From assembly GCF_000400485.1 (NCBI RefSeq), contig NZ_ASHR01000017.1, forward strand, positions 62,001-126,000: a stretch of DNA of 64,000 nt, given 5' to 3'. The DNA comes from Agrococcus pavilionensis RW1. GTDB taxonomy: Bacteria > Actinomycetota > Actinomycetes > Actinomycetales > Microbacteriaceae. Below, piece after piece: positions 27,670 through 37,800 of this stretch. Both the position numbers and the translations under genes were made by a program. Under the pieces are notes generated by a model. The model ran no database searches. It was not told where the DNA came from and was given only the letters and a program-made list of their open reading frames with translations. Position 1 is the first letter of the stretch, and each line of letters begins with the position of its first letter.

Positions 27670-28539
27670 GTGACCACGGACTGGGCCGCGCTGGGGCCGA
27701 TCGACCTCCACGCGCACTCCCGCGAGTCGGACGGGACGGATGCACCGGGCGACGTCGTGCGCGCCGCCGCGGCCGCGGGGCTCGGCGCGGTCGCGCTCAC
27801 CGACCACGACACCGTGAGCGGCTGGGCGGAGGCGAGCGAGGCCGCGCGCGAGGCGGGCGTCGCGCTCATCCCCGGCGTCGAGTTCTCGGCGCAGCTGGGG
27901 CCCGCGAGCGTGCACGTGCTCGGCTACCTGCTCGATCCGGAGTCGGCGGCGTTCGTGGGGGAGCGGGAGCGGATCCGGCTCGAGCGGCTCGAGCGCGCCG
28001 AGCGCATGGTGCACGCGATCGGCCGCGACTACCCGCTCACGTGGGAGCATGTCGAGGAGCACTCCGCGCCCGGTGCGACGATCGGCCGCCCGCACATCGC
28101 CGACGCGCTCGTCACGCTCGGGATCGTGCCCGACCGCTCGGCGGCGTTCGAGGGCATCCTGCACTGGCAGGGCGGCTACTACCAGCCGCACCACGCGCCC
28201 GACCCCGTCGACGCGATCGGCATCATCAAGCAGGCCGGCGGCGTCGCGGTGCTCGCGCACCCGGCCGCGCGGGGCCGACCGGTGATGCGGATGCGCGCCC
28301 TCGGCCAGCTCGTCGATGCCGGCCTCGACGGCGTCGAGGTGTGGCACCGCGACAACGACGAGGCGTCGCGCCGCGTGCTGCTCGCCGACGCGGAGCGGTA
28401 CGGGCTGCTCGTGACCGGCTCGAGCGACTACCACGGCTTCGGGAAGCCGAACCGGCTCGGCGAGCACACGACCGAGCCCGAGGTGCTCGCCGAGATCGTG
28501 CGCCGCGCGACCGGCTGGGCCCCTGTCCTCCCCGCCTGA
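27670..28539 (+). CDS. PHP-domain phosphoesterase (TrpH/RNase AM-like)
   Basis: A 289-residue PHP protein with all metal motifs: IDLHAHSRESDGT, LTDHDTVSG, IPGVEFSAQ, the GRPHIADALV segment, VLAHPAARGR and TGSSDYHGFGKPN. Such proteins include the 3',5'-nucleotide phosphatase and RNase AM, which trims 5' ends of RNA. It is cytosolic. GTG 27670 follows TAGTCT by 6 nt (leaderless). The gene ends before the second 40-bp repeat array. Confidence 0.9.
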   Translation: MTTDWAALGPIDLHAHSRESDGTDAPGDVVRAAAAAGLGAVALTDHDTVSGWAEASEAAREAGVALIPGVEFSAQLGPASVHVLGYLLDPESAAFVGERERIRLERLERAERMVHAIGRDYPLTWEHVEEHSAPGATIGRPHIADALVTLGIVPDRSAAFEGILHWQGGYYQPHHAPDPVDAIGIIKQAGGVAVLAHPAARGRPVMRMRALGQLVDAGLDGVEVWHRDNDEASRRVLLADAERYGLLVTGSSDYHGFGKPNRLGEHTTEPEVLAEIVRRATGWAPVLPA

Positions 28540-28570
28540 CCCGCCCCTCCCTCGCCCCACTCGACCGCCG

Positions 28571-28670
28571 AGTGTCGGCACTCTGCGATTCCCGGGGCCG
28601 CTGGGCGCAGAGTGCCGGCACTCTGCGATTCCCGCGGCCGCTGGGCGCAGAATGTCGGAACTCTGCCGCC
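28571..28670. repeat. Second 40-bp tandem palindromic array, between PHP and DEAD-box genes
   Basis: Units of exactly 40 bp run from 28571 and 28611, with a half unit from 28651. GCAGAGTGCCGGCACTCTGC at 28607-28626 is a perfect 20-bp palindrome. The second half of each unit contains GCGGCCGC or a near form between CCC and GGG, different from the array at 15801-15940. Both arrays lie between convergent genes. Confidence 0.85.
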
Positions 28671-28678
28671 GCAGCACG

Positions 28679-28715
28679 CGAACGGCCGCCCCGCGCGGTG
28701 CGGGGCGGCCGTTCG
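28679..28715 (-). terminator. Strong hairpin terminator after the DEAD-box helicase
   Basis: Perfect 16-bp inverted repeat: 28679-28694 pairs with 28700-28715 around a 5-base loop. It lies 12 bases beyond the helicase stop codon in the direction of transcription, directly beside the 40-bp repeat array. Confidence 0.85.
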
Positions 28716-28727
28716 ATCAGGAGGGCG

Positions 28728-30248
28728 TCAGGCCTGCGGGGCCTGCGGTGCGCCCGCGCCGCCGCCCGTGCGGCGACGACGGCGCCGGCGTTGCGTCGGC
28801 GCGGCGTTGCCGTCGCGGTGCTCGGTGCCGCCGCCGTCGTGCGTGCCGCGTCCCTCGGGCGTGCCCGACGCATCCGCCTGCTGTCCCTCGCCGCCGGAGC
28901 GTCCGCTGCCGCCGCGTCGACGGCGCTGCCCGCCGCCCTGCTCGCCGCGACCCCGATCGCCGCCGCGGCCGCGATCGCCGCCGCGCCCGCGGCCGCCCGC
29001 AGCCGAGCCGTCGCCCGCCGCGTACTCGGCGATGTGCTCGCGCTTCGCGTCCTTGTTGGGCGGCGTCGTCGTCAGCCGGCCCTTCGAGCCGACCGGGATG
29101 CCCAGGTCGCTGTAGAGGTGCGGGCTCGACGAGTAGGTCTCGAGCGGCTCGGGGCGGCCGAACTCGAGCGCGCGGTCGATGAGCGACCACTTGTGCAGGT
29201 CCTCCCAGTCGACGAACGTGACCGCGATGCCGGTGCGGCCGGCGCGGCCCGTGCGGCCCACGCGGTGCAGGTAGGCCTTCTCGTCCTCGGGGATCGTGTG
29301 GTTGATGACGTGCGTGACGTCGTCGACGTCGATGCCGCGCGCGGCGACATCGGTCGCGATGAGCACGTCCTTCTTGCCGGCCTTGAACTGCGCCATCGCG
29401 CGCTCGCGCGCCTCCTGGCTCATGTCGCCGTGCACCGCCGCGGCCGCGAAGCCGCGGTCGATGAGCTCCTCGGTGAGCCGCGAGGCGGCGCGCTTCGTGC
29501 GCGTGAAGATGACGGTCTTGCCGCGGCCCTCGGCCTGCAGGATGCGCGAGACGACCTCGTCCTTGTCGAGCGCGTGCGCGCGGTAGACGACGTGCTCGAT
29601 GTTGGCCTGCGCGACGGTCTCGTCGACGCCCGCGGCGCGGATGTGCAGCGGCCGCGACATGAAGCGGCGCGCGAGCGCGACGACCGCGCCGGGCATGGTC
29701 GCCGAGAAGAGCATCGTGTGCCGCACCGCGGGCACCTTCGAGAAGATCTTCTCGACGTCGGGCAGGAAGCCGAGGTCGAGCATCTTGTCGGCCTCGTCGA
29801 GCACGATCTCCTTCACGTTGGAGAGGTCGAGGATGCGCTGCTGCGAGAGGTCGAGGAGGCGCCCGGGGGTGCCCACCACGATCTGCGCGCCGGCCTTGAG
29901 CTGCTCGACCTGGCCCTCGTAGGCCTTGCCGCCGTAGATGGAGACGATCGTCGTCGGCCGGTTGGAGGTGATGAGCTCCATGTCCTCGGTCACCTGCACG
30001 GCGAGCTCGCGCGTGGGCACGACGATGAGCGCCTGCACGCCGCTCTCGGGCTCGGGGCCGAGGCGCTGCGCGAGCGGCAGGCCGAACGCGAAGGTCTTGC
30101 CGGTGCCGGTCTTCGCCTGGCCGATGATGTCCTGTCCGGAGAGCGCGAGCGGGATCGTCTGCGCCTGGATGGGGAAGGGCTCGAGGATGCCGCGGTCGGC
30201 GAGCGCCTGGACCATGTCGGCATCGATGTTGAGGTCTTGGAAGGTCAA
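28728..30248 (-). CDS. rhlE: DEAD-box RNA helicase (RhlE-like)
   Basis: About 506 residues. The motifs are in order: Q motif FPIQAQTIPLAL, Walker A AKTGTGKTFAFG, PTRELAVQ, VLDEADKMLDLGF, LFSATMPG, and VI HRVGRTGRAGRTG. The C-terminal 110 residues are basic, arginine- and glycine-rich, giving an RNA-binding tail. It remodels RNA in mRNA decay, ribosome assembly or cold adaptation. The start is TTG 30248, with GGCGG 9 nt upstream and the usual N-terminus TFQDLNIDADMVQAL; ATG 30296 in frame would add an unusual 16-residue extension. A possible promoter TACGCT lies about 40 nt upstream, so this transcript would have a leader. Confidence 0.93.
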   Translation of the reverse strand: MTFQDLNIDADMVQALADRGILEPFPIQAQTIPLALSGQDIIGQAKTGTGKTFAFGLPLAQRLGPEPESGVQALIVVPTRELAVQVTEDMELITSNRPTTIVSIYGGKAYEGQVEQLKAGAQIVVGTPGRLLDLSQQRILDLSNVKEIVLDEADKMLDLGFLPDVEKIFSKVPAVRHTMLFSATMPGAVVALARRFMSRPLHIRAAGVDETVAQANIEHVVYRAHALDKDEVVSRILQAEGRGKTVIFTRTKRAASRLTEELIDRGFAAAAVHGDMSQEARERAMAQFKAGKKDVLIATDVAARGIDVDDVTHVINHTIPEDEKAYLHRVGRTGRAGRTGIAVTFVDWEDLHKWSLIDRALEFGRPEPLETYSSSPHLYSDLGIPVGSKGRLTTTPPNKDAKREHIAEYAAGDGSAAGGRGRGGDRGRGGDRGRGEQGGGQRRRRGGSGRSGGEGQQADASGTPEGRGTHDGGGTEHRDGNAAPTQRRRRRRRTGGGAGAPQAPQA

Positions 30249-30335
30249 GAGGGGGTTCCGCCTGTTCGTTATCTGCCTCCAGCGTACAAGGGGCATGCGA
30301 GGCAGGCTCCCTGCACGCCCATAGACTGCACGACT

Positions 30336-31061
30336 GTGGTGAAGTGGTTCGACCGGACGCCGCGCGACGTCACGCGCCAGCTCCTCAGGCACCATCGGGT
30401 GCCGGTCGTCGGCGACCGCGTGCTGCTGCAGGACGTGCGGCCCGCGCTCGTGCCCTTCGTGGGCCAGGCGCTCGGCCTCGAGCTCGACCTCGTCGCGAAG
30501 GCCGGCCGCGTGCTGCAGGCGGCGCCCTCGGCCGAGGCGCAGGTCGCGCTCTCGGAGGTCGTCCGCATCCTCGCCACGCGCGCGACCGCGTTCGCGCGCA
30601 TCCTCGAGGGGGAGGGCGTCGAGGCGCAGGACGCCATGCGCCCGTTCGCCGACTCGACGCGCGAGTTCTCGAAGCTCATCGCCGGCTCCGACTGGTACGA
30701 GGAGCTGCTCGCCGTGCACGTCGTGAGCGGGCTGCTCGAGGACTTCTTCGTCGCGGTCGTGCCGGGCCTGCCCGAGGACGATCAGGACGCGATGCTGCGC
30801 GCCCTGCGCGGCGAGAGCGCCCACCCGCAGCTCGTGAAGCTGCTGCTCGCGGCGATCGAGCAGACGCCGCGCCTCTCGGACCGGCTCGCGGTGTGGGGCC
30901 GGCGGCTCGTCGGCGACGCGCTGCTGCAGATGTACCTCGCGGTCAACGGCCCCGACGACGCGGGCCGCGCGGTGCCGAGCCAGCAGCGGCTCGAGCCGGC
31001 GTTCAACGACATCGTCGCCTCGCACACGCGCCGCATGGACGAGCTCGGCCTCACGGCCTGA
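30336..31061 (+). CDS. Ferritin-like fold protein (actinobacterial, MiaE-like family)
   Basis: A 241-residue, helix-rich protein beginning VVKWFDRTPRDVTRQLL. It matches the ferritin-like protein that neighbours rhlE in actinobacteria (Rv3210c position), distantly related to the tRNA hydroxylase MiaE. I cannot place a full set of di-iron Glu/His ligands, so enzymatic activity is doubtful. GTG 30336 or GTG 30339 is the start; TAGACT at 30322-30327 is 8 nt upstream, suggesting a leaderless transcript divergent from the helicase. Confidence 0.72.
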   Translation: MVKWFDRTPRDVTRQLLRHHRVPVVGDRVLLQDVRPALVPFVGQALGLELDLVAKAGRVLQAAPSAEAQVALSEVVRILATRATAFARILEGEGVEAQDAMRPFADSTREFSKLIAGSDWYEELLAVHVVSGLLEDFFVAVVPGLPEDDQDAMLRALRGESAHPQLVKLLLAAIEQTPRLSDRLAVWGRRLVGDALLQMYLAVNGPDDAGRAVPSQQRLEPAFNDIVASHTRRMDELGLTA

Positions 31062-31077
31062 GCACCCTGCGATCCCC

Positions 31078-31113
31078 GGTTGTCGAGCAGGCCCGCAGGG
31101 CCGCGTCGAGACC
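31078..31113. terminator. REP-like inverted repeat between convergent genes
   Basis: An imperfect dyad with outer arms GGTTGTCGAG and GTCGAGACC and an inner stem GCCC-gca-GGGC. From general knowledge, similar GTCGAGACC-type dyads occur at gene ends in many Microbacteriaceae; the sequence alone supports a bidirectional terminator between the ferritin-like gene and the small membrane protein gene. Confidence 0.55.
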
Positions 31114-31418
31114 TACGCCCGCTTCGCGGCCGTGAGCGCCGCGAGGTACTCCCGGTCGGCCTGCTCGCGCCGCCTCGGCAGCAGCCGCGGCAGCACGAGG
31201 GCGACCGCGGTCGCGGCCGCGAGGCACACGAGCCACAGCCACAGGGCATCCGCCCCGACGCCCGCGAGCATGCCGATGATCCAGACGATGCCCGCGGCGG
31301 CGGCAGACGCGCCCGGGCTCAGGAAGAGCCCCATCCACTCGCGACCCGGCAGCGCGTAGCGCGCGAAGAGGCCGATCGCCGCGCCGAGCACCATCGGCAC
31401 CAGGATGAGGATGGGCAT
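31113..31418 (-). CDS. Small three-span membrane protein, function unknown
   Basis: A 101-residue protein with about three hydrophobic segments (starting PILILVPMVLGAAIGLFARYALP) and a basic tail LPRRREQADREYLAAL. I do not recognise a named family. Its ATG shares one base with the stop codon of DUF3107 (TGATG), so the two are translated together. The long frame upstream runs antisense through adnA and is not part of it. Confidence 0.7.
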   Translation of the reverse strand: MPILILVPMVLGAAIGLFARYALPGREWMGLFLSPGASAAAAGIVWIIGMLAGVGADALWLWLVCLAAATAVALVLPRLLPRRREQADREYLAALTAAKRA

Positions 31419-31636
31419 CAGGCCACGAAGCCGATCTTGCGCGCCGTCTCGCTGCCGATCTCGACGTAGGCGATGTTCGCGCTCGGGACGATGTAGCGGT
31501 GGCCCTTCGCGTCGTCGATCGCCAGGTGGCCCGCGTCGAGCGCGTCGAGCACGAGCGCCTGCACCTCCTCGGCCGTCTGCGACGAGTCGAACGAGATCTC
31601 GCGGGGCGAGTCCTTGATGCCGATGCGGATGTCCAT
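31418..31636 (-). CDS. DUF3107 family protein (TB9.4-like)
   Basis: A 72-residue protein beginning MDIRIGIKDSPREISFDS, the full length of DUF3107, a small alpha/beta actinobacterial family of unknown function known in M. tuberculosis as TB9.4. It sits upstream of and divergent from adnA, as in mycobacteria. ATG 31636 is 6 nt after TATCCT on the reverse strand (leaderless). It is followed without gap by the small membrane protein. Confidence 0.92.
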   Translation of the reverse strand: MDIRIGIKDSPREISFDSSQTAEEVQALVLDALDAGHLAIDDAKGHRYIVPSANIAYVEIGSETARKIGFVA

Positions 31637-31737
31637 GCCTTGAGGATAGGCGATGGGATGCGGGCGCCCGCGCCGTTCCGCCGTGGGCGATCAGCGGGGC
31701 GAGCGGCGGTGTCGGCGGCCGTCGATACCGTGGGCGC

Positions 31738-34700
31738 GTGCCAGAGCGAAGCCTCACCCTCGACGCCCCCGAGCGGGCGCTCGCCGCGCAGCTCGACGCG
31801 TCGCAGCGCGCCGTGCTCGAGCGGCCCGACGACGCATCCGCGATCGTGCTCGGCGTCGCCGGCTCCGGCAAGACGACGACGCTCGTCGAGCTCGCGGCCG
31901 ACCGCCTCGCGCGCGGCCTCGACCCCGCGCGGCTGCTCGTCATCGCCGGCTCGCGGCAAGCCGCGACGGCGCTCCGCGACCGGCTCGCGCACCGCACCGC
32001 GATCGTCACCCCGGGCCCGCTCGCGCGCTCGATGCCGTCGTTCGCGCACGCGCTCCTCACGGCCGCGGCGCTCGCCGACGAGCGGCCCGTGCCGCAGCTG
32101 CTCTCGGGTGCCGAGCAGGACCGCATCATCGCCGCGATGCTCGCCGGCCACGTCGACGACGCGGCGGCGGGCGCGCCGAGCGGCCCCGAGTGGCCCGAGC
32201 ACCTGCACGCCGAGGTGCGCGAGCAGGCGGGGTTCCGGGCCGAGCTGCGCGAGCTGCTCGCCGCGGTGCAGGAGCGGGGGTGGGATGCGTCGACGCTCTC
32301 CGCGCTCGCGGCCGAGCGCGCGGTGCCCGAGTGGGCCGCCGCTGCGCAGTTCCTCGACGAGTTCGAGCGGCTCCAGCGGCTCGAGCGGCGCGGCGCCGAG
32401 GCGATGACGGCCGCGTCGCTCCTGCGGCGCGCGGCGAGCGCGATCGCCGAGACCGAGGTGCCGCTGCCGAGCCTCGTGCTCGTCGACGACGCGCAGGAGC
32501 TCACCGAGGGCGCGGTCGTCGTGCTCGAGGCGCTCCGCGCGCGCGGCGCGACGGTCGTGGCGTTCGGCGACCCCGACACGACGACGGGCGGCTTCCGCGG
32601 CGCCGACCCCGCGCTGCTCGCGGCGCTGCCGACGAGGCTCCGCTTCGCGAGCGAGCCCGGCCACCGGCTCGAGCTCGCGGTCGACCACCGCCACGGCGCG
32701 CGCGTGCGCGCGTTCCTCGCGAAGGCCGCCGAGGGCATCGGCACGGCGGGCGCGGGCGCGCACCGGCGCGCGGCCGCGGGCGGATCGAGCGCGGAGGACG
32801 TGCTCGAGCTGCACCTCGCGCAATCGCTCGACGAGCAGGCCCGTCGGATCGCGCGGCTCATCCACGAGCGCCGCGCCCGCGGCGTCGCGTTCGACGACAT
32901 CGCCATCATCGCCCGCACCGGGCGCTCGGCCGCCGAGCTCGGCTCGCTGCTCTCGGCGCTCGAGGTGCCGGTCGCCTCGGGTGGGCCGACGCGGCTGCGC
33001 GAGACCGAGGTCGTCGACGCGCTCGTGAGCGTGCTCGCGGTCGCGACCGGGCGCCGCGAGCTCGACGCCCAGCTCGCCGAGGATCTGCTGCGCAGCGACC
33101 TGCTCGGCCTCGACGCGCTCGCGGTGCGGCGGCTCAAGCGCGCGCTCCGGCACCGCATCGTCGCCGAGGGCGGCTCCGTGCACGTCGCGGGCGCCGAGCT
33201 CGTGCGCGCCGCGATCGCCGATCCCGAGCAGCTCGAGGGCCTCGCGGGCGCGCGGCAGGGCGCCGCCGCCGCGCGCCGCCTCGTGCGCATGCTCGCCGAC
33301 GCTCGCGCGCTCCTGACCGCCGACGACCCGGCCGGCGCCGACCGGGTGCTGTGGGCCGTCTGGAGCGCCGCGGGCGTCGCCGAGGGCTGGCGGCGCACGG
33401 CGCTCGGCGGCGCGGGCGTCGAGCGCGCGCTCGCCAACCGGCGGCTCGACGCGGTCGTCGCGCTCTTCGACCAGGTCGCGCGACTCATCGAGCGCCGGCC
33501 CGACGCCGACACCGGCGCGTTCGTCGACGCGTGGCTCGCCTCGAGCGTCGACGACGACTCGCTCGCCGCGCGCGCCGAGGGCGCCCGCGTCGCGATCGGC
33601 ACGCCGGGCCAGTTCGTCGGGCGCGAGCTCGACACCGTCATCGTCGCGGGCCTGCAGGACGGCGTGTGGCCGAACCTGCGGCCGCGCGGATCGCTGCTCG
33701 GCGCGAACCGGCTCGACGGGGAGCCGACGGAGGACGCGCGCGCCGGCGTGCTGCACGACGAGCTGCGCACCTTCGTCAAGACCGTCTCGACCGCGCGCTC
33801 GGCCGTGCTCCTCACCGCGGTCGCGAGCGACGACGAGCAGCCCTCGCCCTTCGTGCTGACGGTCGACCCGGAGCCGACGCCCGGCGCCGACGACAGCTGG
33901 CACTCGCTGCGCTCGCTCGTCGCGAGCCTCCGCCGGCGGGTCGTCGACCAGCGGCACGATGCCGATGCGGCCGCGAGCGCGCTGCGCCGGCTCGCCGATG
34001 CGGGCGTGCCGGGCGCCGACCCGCGCGAGTGGGCGGGGCTCGCGCCCGTCACGACGACCGAGCGGCTCGACGCGAGCGAGCAGGTGCGCGTGAGCCCCTC
34101 GGCGCTCCAAGGGCTCGTCGAGTGCGAGCTCTCGTGGGTCATCGGCCGGCTCGCCGGCGGCACGTCGAACCGCGCCGCCGCGCTCGGCACGATCGTGCAC
34201 GACGCGGTCGAGCACGTCGACGCGACCGACGCCGCGGCGATCGAGGCGGCCGTCGACGCGCGCTTCGCCGAGCTCGACCACCCCTCCGCGTGGGAGGCCG
34301 CGCAGCAGCGCGCCGAGGTCGTGCCGATGGCTTCGGCCCTCGCGGGCTACTTCCAGGTGCTGCGCGGCTCGGGCTGGCGGATCGAGCGCGACGAGCGCGA
34401 GGCGCGCTTCGAGGTCGAGGTCGGCGGCGCCGTGCTCTCGGGCGCGATCGACTGGCTCGAGCACGGGCCGAGCGGCGAGGTGCGCATCGTCGACCTCAAG
34501 ACCGGCAAGCGCGTGCCGAAGGCTGTCGAGGGCCTCGGCAACCTGCAGCTGCGCGCCTACCAGCTCGCGGTCGCGCTCGGCGGCGTCGAGGGCATCGAGG
34601 CGGGCGCGCAGACCTCTGCGCGGCTCGTGATGCCCAAGCTCGCCCGCAAGGACAAGACGATCGACTCCGAGCCCTTCGACGAGGTGGCGGATGCGTTCCA

Positions 34701-34830
34701 CGAGCACTTGCGGACAGCGATCGAGACCATGGGCGGCGCGGTCTTCACCGCCCGGCCCGAGCTGCACTGCAACGACGACTACAGCTTCGGCCAGTGCGCC
34801 ATCCACGTCATCCCGGAGGTGACCGAGTGA
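31738..34830 (+). CDS. adnA: AdnA subunit of the AdnAB helicase-nuclease
   Basis: A 1030-residue protein. The N-terminal UvrD-like motor has an intact Walker A GVAGSGKTTTLVEL (residues about 38-51), but its Walker B region reads LVLVDDAQELTEG rather than the DExQD form. The C-terminal RecB-like nuclease shows HDAVEHV near residue 820 and VRIVDLKTGKR near 915. Cysteines at about 795, 1010 and 1019 could hold an Fe-S cluster. With AdnB it resects double-strand breaks. GTG 31738 follows TACCGT by 6 nt. In M. tuberculosis the corresponding gene (Rv3202c) also precedes adnB. The GTGA overlap with adnB and a strong SD give coupled translation. Confidence 0.9.
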   Translation: MPERSLTLDAPERALAAQLDASQRAVLERPDDASAIVLGVAGSGKTTTLVELAADRLARGLDPARLLVIAGSRQAATALRDRLAHRTAIVTPGPLARSMPSFAHALLTAAALADERPVPQLLSGAEQDRIIAAMLAGHVDDAAAGAPSGPEWPEHLHAEVREQAGFRAELRELLAAVQERGWDASTLSALAAERAVPEWAAAAQFLDEFERLQRLERRGAEAMTAASLLRRAASAIAETEVPLPSLVLVDDAQELTEGAVVVLEALRARGATVVAFGDPDTTTGGFRGADPALLAALPTRLRFASEPGHRLELAVDHRHGARVRAFLAKAAEGIGTAGAGAHRRAAAGGSSAEDVLELHLAQSLDEQARRIARLIHERRARGVAFDDIAIIARTGRSAAELGSLLSALEVPVASGGPTRLRETEVVDALVSVLAVATGRRELDAQLAEDLLRSDLLGLDALAVRRLKRALRHRIVAEGGSVHVAGAELVRAAIADPEQLEGLAGARQGAAAARRLVRMLADARALLTADDPAGADRVLWAVWSAAGVAEGWRRTALGGAGVERALANRRLDAVVALFDQVARLIERRPDADTGAFVDAWLASSVDDDSLAARAEGARVAIGTPGQFVGRELDTVIVAGLQDGVWPNLRPRGSLLGANRLDGEPTEDARAGVLHDELRTFVKTVSTARSAVLLTAVASDDEQPSPFVLTVDPEPTPGADDSWHSLRSLVASLRRRVVDQRHDADAAASALRRLADAGVPGADPREWAGLAPVTTTERLDASEQVRVSPSALQGLVECELSWVIGRLAGGTSNRAAALGTIVHDAVEHVDATDAAAIEAAVDARFAELDHPSAWEAAQQRAEVVPMASALAGYFQVLRGSGWRIERDEREARFEVEVGGAVLSGAIDWLEHGPSGEVRIVDLKTGKRVPKAVEGLGNLQLRAYQLAVALGGVEGIEAGAQTSARLVMPKLARKDKTIDSEPFDEVADAFHEHLRTAIETMGGAVFTARPELHCNDDYSFGQCAIHVIPEVTE

Positions 34831-37800
34831 CCCGCGAGATCACCCCAGAGGAGCTCTCCGACGCGCTCGCCGCGGCGAGCGGGAAGCCCGGGCAGCGACC
34901 GACGCCCGAGCAGTCGGCCGTCATCGCTGCGCCCGAAGCGCCGACGCTCGTCGTCGCGGGCGCGGGCAGCGGCAAGACGCACACGATGGCGCAGCGCGTG
35001 CTGTGGCTCGTCGCGAACGGCCGCGTCGCGCCCGACGAGGTGCTCGGCCTCACGTTCACGCGGAAGGCGGCGCGCGAGCTCGCCGAGCGGCTGACGAAGG
35101 AGCTCGCGCTGCTCGCCAGGGCGGGCCTCGTCGACCCCGAGGTCGCCGCGACCCGCCGCCCCGTGGTGCAGACCTACAACTCGTTCGCGAGCTCGCTCTT
35201 CCGCGAGTGGGCGCTGCTCATCGGCCGCGACCCCGAGTCGGAGGTGCTCACCGACCCGGCCGCGTTCCTGCTCGCGCTCCGCGTCGCGCGCGCCTCCGAC
35301 GACCTGCGGCTCGCCTCGCTCGGCCGCGCCGAGACCGTCGCCGAGCGCGTCGTGCAGCTCGCGGGCACGCTCGGCGACCACCGCGTCTCGACCGAGCGGC
35401 TGCGCCGCGGCCGCTACCCCGAGCGGTTCCGCGCCCTGCAGGCGCTCCCGACCGCCGACGAGCCGAAGCTGTTCAAGGCGGCGCACGCGAAGGCGATCGC
35501 GCAGGACGTCGAGCGCGTCGGAAGCCTCGACCCGCTCGCCGACCTCGTCGACGCGTTCGACGAGGCGAAGCGCCGGCGCAGCGCCGTGCAGTTCAGCGAC
35601 CAGGTGCGGCTCGCGATCGACGCGATCGACGCGCACGAGGGCGCGGTGACCGAGCTGCGCGCCCGGCACCGCGCGGTGCTGCTCGACGAGTTCCAGGACA
35701 CCTCGGTGCTGCAGCTCCAGCTCATCCACGCGCTCTTCGACGGCTCGCCCGTCATGGCCGTCGGCGACCCGAACCAGGCCATCTACGGCTTCCGCGGCGC
35801 GAGCGCCGGCACGCTCGCGCTCTTCGCGCAGCGCTTCCGGGTCGAGCGCACGCTCACGCTCTCGACGAGCTGGCGCAACGACGCCGAGGTGCTCTCGCTC
35901 GCGCACGCCGTCGCGAGCCGGCTGCCCGAGCAGCCCGGCGTGCCCGTCAAGCGGCTCGAGCCGCGGGAGGGCGCGGGCCCGGGCGACGTCGCGGTGCGGC
36001 ACCTGCCGACGATCGAGGACGAGTCGCGCGAGCTCGCCGCGTGGCTGCGCTCGCACGGTGCGGGCGTCGCGGGCTCCGAGACGACCGCCGCCGTGCTCGT
36101 GCGCTCGCACTCGCAAGGCGTCGAGCTCACGCGCGCCCTGCGGGCGGAGGGCATCCGCGTCTTCCGCTCCGGCGGCGGCGGACTGCTCGACGAGCCCGAG
36201 GTCGTCGACCTCGTCGCGGCGCTGCGCGTGCTCGGCCGGCCCGAGGAGGGCTCGAGCCTCGTGCGGCTGCTCGCCGGCAGCCGCTGGCGCATCGGCGTCG
36301 CCGACCTCGCCGCGCTCCAGCGGCACGCGTCGATGCTCGCGAAGGCGGGGCTGAGTCCCGAGCAGCGCAGCGCCGACCGCGGCGCGATCGCGGTCGAGGC
36401 GAGCGTCTCGATCGTCGACGCGCTCGACGCGCTCGTCGACTCGCCGCGGCTCGAGGGCGCGACGGCGGAGGGGCTCGCGCGCATGCGCGACGCCGGCGCG
36501 CTGCTGCGCGAGCTGCGCCGCCGCGCCGGCATGCCGCTGCCCGAGCTCGTGCGCAGCGTCGAGCACGCCCTCCGGCTCGACATCGAGGTCGCCGCGAAGC
36601 GCCACCACGCGCACGGCGCGCTCGACGCCTTCGCGCGCGAGGTGCAGGCGTTCGCCGCGGCCGACGAGCGCGGCTCGCTCGAGGCCTTCCTCGCGTACCT
36701 CGACGTGCTCGAGGCGGGCCGCGGCCCCGACGTGCCCGAGCCCGAGGCCGAGCCCGGCTGGGTGCAGGTGCTCACGATGCACGCGTCGAAGGGCCTCGAG
36801 TGGGACGTCGTCGCGCTCCCGCGGCTCGCGGCCGCGAAGGGCGACGACCGGCCGCTCGGCTGGCTCACGCACGCGACGCTGCCCTACCCGCTGCGCGGCG
36901 ACGCGTCGCTGCTGCCGCGGCTCGAGTGGGAGGGGCACGCGACGCAGCACGAGTACGCGCTCGCGCGCGAGCGCTTCCTCGAGGAGCTGTGGGACCACTA
37001 CCAGTCGGAGGAGGACCGCCTCGCCTACGTCGGCGTCACGCGCGCGCGGCGCGCGCTGTGGCTCTCGGGCGCGCAGTGGTACGGCATGGCGAAGACGCCC
37101 GCGGCGCCCAAGCGGCTGCTCGAGATCGCCGCGGGCGCGATGGGCGCCGAGCTGCTCGAGGCGCCGGAGCGCGGTGCCGAGAACCCGCTCGGCGACCGCA
37201 GCCCCTCGCTCGCGTGGCCCGTCGACCCGCTCGGTCGCCGTCGCGAGGCGGTCGAGGCGGCCGCGGCGCGCGTCGAGGCGGCGGATGCGTCGGCCGAGAC
37301 CCCCTGGGACGACGCGATCGAGCTCCTGCTCGCCGACCGCGGCCAGGCCGGGCTCTCGCTCCCGAGCCGCATCGCCGCATCCGGGTTCAAGGACTGGGCG
37401 GCCGACCCGGTCGCCGTCGCGCGGGCGATCGCGCGGCCCATGCCGCAGGAGCCGTTCGCGGCGACGCGGCTCGGCACGCTCTTCCACGGCTGGGTCGAGC
37501 GCCGCGGCAGCGCCGTGAGCCTCGGCGACGCGGTCGACGACGCGCCGCTCGACGACGAGCTCGTCGGCATCGACGCCGAGCGGCTCGAGCGGCTCAAGCA
37601 GACGTTCCTCCGCTCGCCCTACGGCGACCGCGGCCCCGCCGAGACCGAGCTCGAGATCCACTTGCCGCTCGCGGGCACGACCGTCGTCTGCAAGATCGAC
37701 GCCGTCTACCGCGACGGCGAGCGCGCGACGGTCGTCGACTGGAAGACCGGCCGCCTGCCGTCGGGCGAGGCCGACCTCGAGGCCCGGCAGCTGCAGCTCG

